Positions 7,344 through 13,488 of a stretch of 42,667 nt of DNA are shown piece after piece (position 1 is the stretch's first letter; the number at the start of each line of letters is the position of its first letter). The position numbers and the translations under genes were made by a program. Origin of the DNA: a virus; the IMG/VR virus record IMGVR_UViG_3300032241_003117, positions 1 through 42,667 of that record. The stretch is one strand, 5' to 3'. The notes under the pieces were generated by a model. The model saw only the letters and a list, made by a program, of their open reading frames with translations, was not told the DNA's origin and did not search any database.

Positions 7344-8489
7344 TTACCAAGCCCAGAGTATGATCAAGTTGTCGTTGCCACGTCCGTTCCATTTGGTTTC
7401 TGTGCTTTTGATAGCGCCAAATGCTTTACGGGCCGCGGGTTTGCCGCCACTGGTTACTTCTTTGAGTTGTTCAGCAGGTTTGCGCAGAGTTTTTTGTACT
7501 GTTTGTAGGGCATCAAATCCAACCACTGCTGACCCTTTGACTGTAAAAGTACCAATATGACTATCGGCCATGACATGGATCAGTTTGCGTTTGGCAGTAT
7601 CATACAACCAAGCTTCTGAAGCTCCTACCAATTTGGTCACTGGTTCTGATTTGAGTTTGAGTTCTGCAAATTCTCGCATGAACTTGAAGCCGCGAGTAAG
7701 TCGTTCTGGGCTGACAGCTTTTTTAGCACGTGGCTTACGTTCTACTTTTTTCAGCTGTACATAACTGTTGCAATCATTGATTACTGTTTCGCAGAATTTT
7801 GCACAGTTCTTGAGTTGTAGTTTTGTAAGATGACTGTAGCCCTCAACCAGGTCGGCATCTTCACCTTCAAGCACTTCGTTAAATTCGGCCAAGCGTAATT
7901 CCCATACCGCACTTACTGTGCCAATCATGTTGGGGCTTACATTCATACCACGCATGAGTGCAATAGGTTTGAAGTCTGCTGACATTTTGGCACCCGATAC
8001 TATGAAGTCATCAAACATGCCTTCTAGTTCGCCACAACACTCGCTGATCTTTTCACGCAGATGATCTTGGATCGTGAGTTTGGCTACAGCAGTGTCGGCA
8101 TCGATTTCACTCTGTGCTCGTTTGATTTCTTGTTTGGCTTTTAACATGGCACTGATTTGATCATCCACAATGCACTGTTCGTGTTCGGTCAGTTCTAACC
8201 CAATCAAGGTCATGCGGCAAGCCCAGGCCGGTGTCAATCTGATTTGACTGTCTGGAATGCCACGCATGAGTTTGGCATCCTTGGGTCTATGATTAATTTC
8301 CAAATATTGGCACAACATTTCCTTGGCATCTTTTTTACCATAGTGATAGTTGTACCACTGGAATGCCTTGGCCAAAAGACCCAAGCGATTTTCACTGGTA
8401 GGTTGTGTACGCCACTCGGGTTCTGGTCCTACATATTTGAACTCGGCACCCTTGGGGTTTAGTCTTTTGATTTCGTTTGATTTAGCCAT
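7344..8489 (-). CDS. Unknown protein, 381 aa, early-type promoter
   Basis: I do not recognise this protein. It is soluble, helix-rich, and rich in Lys and Glu. The N-terminal 120 residues contain a Trp/Tyr-rich segment (FQWYNYHYGKKDAKEMLCQYLEI read in two parts) and 'RLTPAWACRMTLIGLELTEHE'; the middle (about 115-150) looks like a charged coiled-coil helix; a basic linker (KKVERKPRAKK, about 245-255) precedes a compact C-terminal part with 'SEAWLYDTAKRKLIHV' and 'GTFTVKGSAVVGFDALQTV'. No signal peptide, membrane segment or catalytic motif was seen. A sigma70-type promoter (TTGACC-N17-TACAAT) ends seven bases before the ATG, pointing to early expression. It lies just upstream of late gene gp13. 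A regulatory or nucleic-acid-binding role is possible but unproven. Confidence 0.8.
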   Translation of the reverse strand: MAKSNEIKRLNPKGAEFKYVGPEPEWRTQPTSENRLGLLAKAFQWYNYHYGKKDAKEMLCQYLEINHRPKDAKLMRGIPDSQIRLTPAWACRMTLIGLELTEHEQCIVDDQISAMLKAKQEIKRAQSEIDADTAVAKLTIQDHLREKISECCGELEGMFDDFIVSGAKMSADFKPIALMRGMNVSPNMIGTVSAVWELRLAEFNEVLEGEDADLVEGYSHLTKLQLKNCAKFCETVINDCNSYVQLKKVERKPRAKKAVSPERLTRGFKFMREFAELKLKSEPVTKLVGASEAWLYDTAKRKLIHVMADSHIGTFTVKGSAVVGFDALQTVQKTLRKPAEQLKEVTSGGKPAARKAFGAIKSTETKWNGRGNDNLIILWAW

Positions 8490-8496
8490 AGTTTGT

Positions 8497-8525
8497 ATTG
8501 TATGTGAAAGTGGTTATAAGGTCAA
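8497..8525 (-). promoter_or_regulatory. Sigma70-type promoter of the 381-aa gene
   Basis: Minus strand: TTGACC (8525-8520), exactly 17 bases, TACAAT (8502-8497), then seven bases to the ATG. The -35 overlaps the stop codon of the preceding gene. Five of six bases match at each hexamer. Confidence 0.65.
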
Positions 8526-8773
8526 CCTAATAGGTTAGCAAAAGTAATATGCTGTTCTAAATTGGTTAGTAGGTCGGCTACCTTTTTTACTAATTCTCGA
8601 TAGCGTGATGTTTCTTTGCGCATCCTACGGCATTCTACTGATTCCTGATCTGTTGCGGTCATAACTGTATCAATGGCACGAATCATTTTGATAAGGTCGC
8701 GTTTGGCTACCTTGCTTTTGACAGCATTTACCTGTGCTACAGCACGATCCAAGCGTTGATATAATTCGTCCAT
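8522..8773 (-). CDS. Unknown small helical protein, 83 aa, early-type promoter
   Basis: A small charged protein, predicted all-helical from its composition (MDELYQRLDRAVAQVNAVKS at the start, RMRKETSRYRELVKKVADLL near the end), with spacing of hydrophobics that suits a coiled coil. No known family recognised. The frame is open to an upstream ATG at 8818, but 8773 is chosen because a near-consensus sigma70 promoter (TTGACT-N17-TATAAT) ends six bases before it, and the longer version would begin upstream of that promoter. The same promoter-to-ATG spacing is seen at dexA and at the next gene. It stands divergent to gp14. Early regulatory proteins of phages often look like this, but no function can be assigned. 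Confidence 0.7.
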   Translation of the reverse strand: MDELYQRLDRAVAQVNAVKSKVAKRDLIKMIRAIDTVMTATDQESVECRRMRKETSRYRELVKKVADLLTNLEQHITFANLLG

Positions 8774-8779
8774 TTTGTA

Positions 8780-8808
8780 ATTATACTGCGTTTTGATTTT
8801 CAAGTCAA
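8780..8808 (-). promoter_or_regulatory. Sigma70-type promoter of the 83-aa gene
   Basis: Minus strand: TTGACT (8808-8803), exactly 17 bases, TATAAT (8785-8780), then six bases to ATG at 8773. The -10 is perfect and the -35 matches five of six. Confidence 0.75.
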
Positions 8809-8815
8809 ATCCGCC

Positions 8816-8823
8816 CATAAATA
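8816..8823 (+). promoter_or_regulatory. Late promoter box for gp14-gp15-NUDIX
   Basis: CATAAATA on the plus strand ends seven bases before the gp14 ATG at 8831, so the transcript should start at or next to the ATG. It lies back to back with the divergent early promoter. Confidence 0.65.
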
Positions 8824-8830
8824 CACGACT

Positions 8831-10204
8831 ATGCCACGCCTAAGCCTTTACCGTCCAAACAGAACCAACGATTATCAATTTTTGGACCGCACTATTGCGG
8901 AAATGTACACTGTGGGTGGACTTGATGTTTATGTACACAAGTACCTGGGTCCTATTGTTGATCCTGAACAGGCCAACAAGCCTGGCGATGCTACTCTGCC
9001 AATCTATGACAGCACCAACCCGCTTTTTATTCAGGATCTGTTGTTGTTAGAAAATAGAGATCGTGCATACGACAATGACGTTTACATCATGCGTGGTGTT
9101 TATAGTCAACAGGATATTGATTTTGATCTTAGTCAGTTTGGATTGTTCTTAAACAACGATACCTTGTTTATTACATTCCACTACAACAACATGATTGACA
9201 CCTTTGGTCGCAAACTCATGTCAGGCGATGTGTTAGAATTGCCAAACTTAAAAGATTACTATCCGCTGGATCCTACCAAACCCTTGCCCTTGCCCAAGTA
9301 TTATGTTATTCAAGATGCTGCTTACGCATCCGAAGGGTTCAGTCAAACTTGGTTACCACATCTGTGGAGATGCAAGGCCACACCAATGGTCAACGCACAA
9401 GAGTTCCAACAAATTGTCAATCAACCGTTTATGCCAGAAAATATCTGGGACAATGGTAATTTTTATCCACAGGGTGATGTGGTCAATTCTGGTGGCACTT
9501 ATTACACAGCGCGACAACCAGTGCCGCCGGGTACTCCCATAACAGATACTGCTTACTGGACTCCTACTACTCCAACTACAGTAGGCGACCAAATGAGTAC
9601 TCGTCCTAAAGATCTTGAAATCAATGATGCCTTGCTGGTGCAGGCGCAAGCCGACGTGCCACTGAGTGGATACGATACTACTAAATTCTATATTTTACCT
9701 ACTAGGATAGATGGACAACCTGGTTCAGCCGGTCTTACAGCTGACAATACATTTGCCACAGCTGACAGTACAGCCAACGGCGATGGTGATACACCTCGTA
9801 GCTTTGGGTACACCATGGGTTACCTGACTGGTAGTCATGATCCTGAAACAGGATTCCTTATGCCACCCAATGGTTTACCAGTTACACCCGGTGTTAGTTT
9901 TCCGCCCGATCCTGCCATTGGTGCTTACAGTTTACGTTTAGATTATTTCCCCAATCGTTTATTCCGTTACAACGGAGCTGCCTGGATTGCCATTGAAGAC
10001 AATGTTCGTACTGATCTTGATCTTGCACCAGCGAGTCAAACACAACGTAACAGCTTTGTCAACAACACCTACACAGTGGCCACAACCGATCAAGGCAATA
10101 TCCCAAGTCGGCAAAGTCTTAGCCAGATCCTACAACCTTTGGCCGACAACGGCGACCAAGGTGGCAATATTACACCGCCCAATCCAAGACCTCCAGGAAA
10201 ATAA
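8831..10204 (+). CDS. gp14: Neck protein gp14-like with a chitin-binding-like insert
   Basis: A 457-residue homologue of the T4 neck protein gp14 (256 residues). The N-terminal half carries the pattern expected: a helix with 'FLDRTIAEMYTVGGLDVYVHKYLGP', then 'NDVYIMRGVY' and 'QFGLFLNNDTLFITFHYN' (compare T4 'FFSNFGMQVQDEVTLSIN'), and 'GDVLELPNL' followed by 'KYYVIQDAAY'. Residues about 203-248 form a small domain with FYPQGDVVNSGGTYYTARQP and a closing AYW, resembling a type 5/12 carbohydrate-binding module. The C-terminal part has a 'SLRLDYFPNRLFRYNGAAW' stretch and a 'RQSLSQILQPLADN' tail of a kind I associate with gp14 of marine T4-like phages. It functions with gp13 at the head-tail joint. 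Plus-strand, leaderless late promoter; three bases separate it from gp15. Confidence 0.85.
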   Translation: MPRLSLYRPNRTNDYQFLDRTIAEMYTVGGLDVYVHKYLGPIVDPEQANKPGDATLPIYDSTNPLFIQDLLLLENRDRAYDNDVYIMRGVYSQQDIDFDLSQFGLFLNNDTLFITFHYNNMIDTFGRKLMSGDVLELPNLKDYYPLDPTKPLPLPKYYVIQDAAYASEGFSQTWLPHLWRCKATPMVNAQEFQQIVNQPFMPENIWDNGNFYPQGDVVNSGGTYYTARQPVPPGTPITDTAYWTPTTPTTVGDQMSTRPKDLEINDALLVQAQADVPLSGYDTTKFYILPTRIDGQPGSAGLTADNTFATADSTANGDGDTPRSFGYTMGYLTGSHDPETGFLMPPNGLPVTPGVSFPPDPAIGAYSLRLDYFPNRLFRYNGAAWIAIEDNVRTDLDLAPASQTQRNSFVNNTYTVATTDQGNIPSRQSLSQILQPLADNGDQGGNITPPNPRPPGK

Positions 10205-10207
10205 TCA

Positions 10208-11602
10208 ATGGCCGTTACACAATTCTTTTACGACGAACAGATACGTCGCTTTTTGCTACAGTTTGCTAGAATTTTTAGTAACTTTCAAGTGGAGTATGGA
10301 CAAAATCAAGCAGGCAAAAACGATACCCTAGTTCGTGTGCCGGTTCGTTACGGTGATAGCAGTCGCCAGGCACAGACCATTATACAACAAAACAGTGCCA
10401 ACGAGTTACCAAGCACGCCCTTGATGACTTTTTATATTACAGATTTCAAGTATAATCGTTCTATGATTCAAGAACCCAACTTTGTCAGTACCATTGCTGT
10501 ACGTCAACGAACCTATGACAGTATGACTGATACCTACGAAACCACACAAGGCAATGCATTTACTATCGATCGACTCATGCCTGTGCCGTTTGAAATGACG
10601 TTGAATCTGGATATCTGGACTTCAAACACCAATGAAAAAATGCAACTGTTGGAACAGATCCTGGTCTTGTTTAATCCCAGCCTGGAAATACAAAGCACTG
10701 ACAACTATATAGACTGGACCAGTTTGAGTACTGTGTATCTAGACGACATTACCTGGAGCAGTCGTGCTATACCAATTGGAACTGAAAATCCTATTGATGT
10801 GGCCACTTTGAGATTTAAATTGCCCATGTGGATATCCAGTCCGGCCAAGGTCAAAAAATTAGGTGTGGTTGAACGCATTGTGGCCAATATCTTTGATGCC
10901 AACGGAGATGCTTCTTTGGCCATTACTGATAACGACTTGTTGTTGGGCACACGACAAGCATTTACTCCATTTGGCTATCAGGTACTCCTGGTCAATGGTA
11001 CCTTACAGGTACTGCCTCAGAATCAAACTACAGAACCCATATCAGATCTAGATCCACCAGCAAGTCCGCCCAGCAATCTATTGTGGCATTCAGTTGTGGG
11101 CATGTATGGTACTTTACGTCCCGGAATCAGTTACATAACCTTAGAACAACCAGATGGCACACAAGTACAAGGCACTGTGGCCTATGACCCAGGCGATGAT
11201 AGATTTTTATTGTTTACAGTTAACCCTGACAGTGTACCTGCCAATACTTTACCACCGGTAGATGCTGTGATCAATCCGTTACTTAGTGGCCCCGGTGCTG
11301 GTCTTCCTGCAGCACAGGCCAATACCAGATACCTGCTCACTGAAGCAACCGGAACATATGAAGGAACGGTACCTACTGCTTGGCAAGGCCTACAAGGTCA
11401 ACCATTGGTGGCCAATGCCAATGATATTGTTGAATATGATGGGACTAGATGGGTAGTTAGTTTTGACAGTACATCTAGTCCCAACAACAATCAGTATGTA
11501 ACCAATATTACTACCAGCATACAGTATAGATGGACTGGAAGTGCTTGGGTTAAAAGTTATCAAGGTCTTTACACAGGAGGCTTATGGACTCTAGTGCTGT
11601 AA
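10208..11602 (+). CDS. gp15: Tail completion and sheath stabiliser protein gp15-like
   Basis: A 464-residue protein whose first 240 residues match T4 gp15 (272 residues): FFYDEQIRRFLLQFARIFSN parallels T4 'YFYNSSFRRYATLMGDLFSN', followed by the 'TLVRVPVRYGDSSRQAQTI', 'LMTFYITDFKYNRSM', 'MPVPFEMTLNLDIWTSN' and 'QLLEQILVLFNPSLEIQST' blocks. gp15 hexamers cap the tail tube and sheath and connect to the neck. The additional 220 residues are beta-rich and end in two related Trp-rich strands (EYDGTRWVVSFDS and YRWTGSAWVKSYQG). The last codons contain the AGGAGG site of the NUDIX gene, whose start overlaps the gp15 end by 19 bases. Confidence 0.88.
   Translation: MAVTQFFYDEQIRRFLLQFARIFSNFQVEYGQNQAGKNDTLVRVPVRYGDSSRQAQTIIQQNSANELPSTPLMTFYITDFKYNRSMIQEPNFVSTIAVRQRTYDSMTDTYETTQGNAFTIDRLMPVPFEMTLNLDIWTSNTNEKMQLLEQILVLFNPSLEIQSTDNYIDWTSLSTVYLDDITWSSRAIPIGTENPIDVATLRFKLPMWISSPAKVKKLGVVERIVANIFDANGDASLAITDNDLLLGTRQAFTPFGYQVLLVNGTLQVLPQNQTTEPISDLDPPASPPSNLLWHSVVGMYGTLRPGISYITLEQPDGTQVQGTVAYDPGDDRFLLFTVNPDSVPANTLPPVDAVINPLLSGPGAGLPAAQANTRYLLTEATGTYEGTVPTAWQGLQGQPLVANANDIVEYDGTRWVVSFDSTSSPNNNQYVTNITTSIQYRWTGSAWVKSYQGLYTGGLWTLVL
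11575..11580 (+). promoter_or_regulatory. Strong Shine-Dalgarno inside gp15 for the NUDIX gene
   Basis: AGGAGG lies three bases before the ATG at 11584, within the final codons of gp15. It supports this start and suggests re-initiation after gp15. Confidence 0.6.
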
Positions 11603-12024
11603 GCGCAGTTGGAGTTTGGTTTTACAGTGTAGATACTCATAGATACTTGTATCTCATGCGTAATGACCCTAAACACCCTGATACTTGGGGACTTCCTGGT
11701 GGACGCATTGAATCGGGTGAAACTATCTTGCAGGCCATTGAACGCGAGTGTCAAGAAGAGCTGGGAGCTATGCCAGAATATCTACGTTTGGTTCCTTTAG
11801 AAAAATTTACCACAGCAGATGCTGGTTTTGCATATCACACATTTTTTTGCAGTGTAGCTACGGAATTTCGTCCGGTGCTTAACCACGAACACACAGGTTG
11901 GGCTTGGATTGATTCTGGTACTTGGCCTAAACCTTTGCATCCTGGGCTTTGGTCAACTGTGAATTTTGAAGCTGTGCGTGAAAAAATTTCCACTATTGAA
12001 CACTTGGTTCAAACGTCGCAGTAA
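11584..12024 (+). CDS. NUDIX hydrolase
   Basis: A 146-residue protein with a complete NUDIX box at residues 40-62: G-x5-E-x7-R-E-C-Q-E-E-L-G-A. The N-terminal strands (GVWFYSVDTHRYLYLMRNDP) and 'WGLPGGRIE' are typical. The metal-binding glutamates are intact, so it should hydrolyse a nucleoside diphosphate linked to another moiety; the substrate cannot be read from the sequence. T4 NudE cleaves ADP-ribose and Ap3A, which is one possible parallel. It shares the late gp14-gp15 transcript by overlap, unusual company for a metabolic enzyme. The 3' end overlaps the convergent gene by 16 bases. Confidence 0.9.
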   Translation: MDSSAVSAVGVWFYSVDTHRYLYLMRNDPKHPDTWGLPGGRIESGETILQAIERECQEELGAMPEYLRLVPLEKFTTADAGFAYHTFFCSVATEFRPVLNHEHTGWAWIDSGTWPKPLHPGLWSTVNFEAVREKISTIEHLVQTSQ

Positions 12025-12671
12025 CTGATCCATTCTTGATATTTCATTGCGCGAGCATTGGGTGTTGCGAACCATTCTTCGGGCATGTTGGTAGGTTCTC
12101 CTACCATGATAAATTGTGTAGTACTGTAGGCCTGTATAACCGAAGCGACCTGGGCAATCCAATTTGGATTGTCAACCGGAGTTTCTTTGTTGTAGCCCAA
12201 CATGAACACTTCATCGTGGCCATCAAATGCGGCCAAATACAAAATGGTTACTAGATCCAACAACTTGGGATTGTTGGGTATAAGATAAAATTCACCGGGG
12301 TTGTTTAGACAATTACGAGCACCAGTATACACAGTGTTGCTGGCAGAATATCCAGATTCCTTGAGCGTGTTTAAAGCCTCGGCCCGCGTTTCAACTACAA
12401 AATCTAATCGCATGTCAGCGGCGGCAAAACTTAGGCCATAAGTTTGTAATTTTTTTGACCCTAACAGGCCGCCACGATGGCGTTGTAGTCTAGCGTAGTC
12501 AAATCGTGCTCGATCATAGTCACTACCGATACAGGCCGCACGGCCAGAAATATGATGATTTTCAATGGGATTAGCAATCCACTCGCGATCTTGTTGCTTG
12601 CGACCTTTTGCCCAGGTACTGTTAACTATTACAAATTCGCCAGCATAGTCGCGACGATACTGTGGCGTCAT
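12009..12671 (-). CDS. Unknown protein, 220 aa
   Basis: I do not recognise a named family. The protein starts MTPQYRRDYAGEFVIVNSTW, has an 'NHHISGRAACIGSDYDRARF' block, and a C-terminal half with alternating hydrophobic strands and helices ('LLDLVTILYLAAFDGHDEVFMLGYN', 'TTQFIMVGE') that looks like a Rossmann-type alpha/beta fold. No signal peptide or membrane segment. The start codon overlaps the stop of the upstream fibre-tip gene as TAATG, so the two are translationally coupled. A glycan-related or fibre-assembly role would suit the position at the end of the fibre cluster, but this is inference from context alone. Confidence 0.75.
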   Translation of the reverse strand: MTPQYRRDYAGEFVIVNSTWAKGRKQQDREWIANPIENHHISGRAACIGSDYDRARFDYARLQRHRGGLLGSKKLQTYGLSFAAADMRLDFVVETRAEALNTLKESGYSASNTVYTGARNCLNNPGEFYLIPNNPKLLDLVTILYLAAFDGHDEVFMLGYNKETPVDNPNWIAQVASVIQAYSTTQFIMVGEPTNMPEEWFATPNARAMKYQEWISYCDV

Positions 12672-13456
12672 TAGAGAGACCCAACAGCTACTTCAATTAG
12701 GCCAGGTGTGTCAGAGTTGTATTCGTCGATGGCCTTGCCAATTACACAACCAAGTTGATATTGTGCAGGATCTAATCTAGTAGCCACACCTGCAATTGAA
12801 CTGTTGACCAGGCAATCGCCCTTGCGTATGGTACCTACCACACGAACCGGAACGCGACCTACCAAGGCTACCTGTGTTGCACGATCACTTTGTAAACTGC
12901 TATTCATTAGATAACTAGGATTGGTACTGACCACACCAAGTACAGCAGTATCATGACTTTGATCGCTGACTGTGACTTCATGTGAACCACCGTGTACCAA
13001 CACCGTTCCAGATTCATAATCAGCATCGGCTGCATACATTTCAGCCAAGTCAGCATAAACAGCCGATGTGGCCTTGGCAAATATGGTATTCCAATAAACA
13101 CCCGATGTTCCGATATTGCCTGTACCGTAGGCACCGTTGTTTACAACGTTACCAATAACAAGTGTTCCTGCTCCAACCGTGGCATTACCAGCATAGATAT
13201 TGCCGCCAGAGCCGGTGGCATTGACCAAGACTCGACCGTCACCGCCGGTTGCAATGAAAATGTTGGCTACGTTGGCTAAGCCAGTAATACTTAGGATTGT
13301 AGGAACTGGATAAGGTTGAGCAATAATATTACCAGCATACACGTTGCCTGTAGCTGTAGTAGGCGGTATTGCTGTTGGTTGTGATGCCATAAAGCCACCA
13401 GCCAGGAGATTTCCTGTGGCCGATACGCCTGTTGTTCCGTCTAGTGTTAGTGCCAT
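12671..13456 (-). CDS. Short fibre protein with phage fibre C-terminal domain
   Basis: A 261-residue protein. The first 130 residues carry a short stalk of GN repeats (GNVYAGNII, GGNIYAGNATV, IGNVVNNGAYGTGNIGTSG). The remainder is a compact domain beginning 'YADLAEMYAADADYESGTVLV', then 'DTAVLGVVSTNPSYLMNS', 'VALVGRVPVRVVGTIRKGDCLV' and 'GCVIGKAIDE'. This domain ends many fibres of marine T4-like phages and resembles the C-terminal, sometimes self-cleaving, fibre domains; no catalytic residues could be assigned. It may be a separate fibre tip or a trimerisation module for the giant fibre upstream. A late box (CTAAATA) overlapping the upstream stop codon and an AAAGGACAAG site precede the ATG. 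Confidence 0.78.
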   Translation of the reverse strand: MALTLDGTTGVSATGNLLAGGFMASQPTAIPPTTATGNVYAGNIIAQPYPVPTILSITGLANVANIFIATGGDGRVLVNATGSGGNIYAGNATVGAGTLVIGNVVNNGAYGTGNIGTSGVYWNTIFAKATSAVYADLAEMYAADADYESGTVLVHGGSHEVTVSDQSHDTAVLGVVSTNPSYLMNSSLQSDRATQVALVGRVPVRVVGTIRKGDCLVNSSIAGVATRLDPAQYQLGCVIGKAIDEYNSDTPGLIEVAVGSL

Positions 13457-13481
13457 ATAATCTTGTCCTTTTTACGCTGTA

Positions 13482-13488
13482 TATTTAG
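13482..13488 (-). promoter_or_regulatory. Late promoter box for the fibre-tip gene
   Basis: CTAAATA on the minus strand overlaps the TAA of the 1545-aa fibre gene, about 26 bases before the next ATG. Confidence 0.6.
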
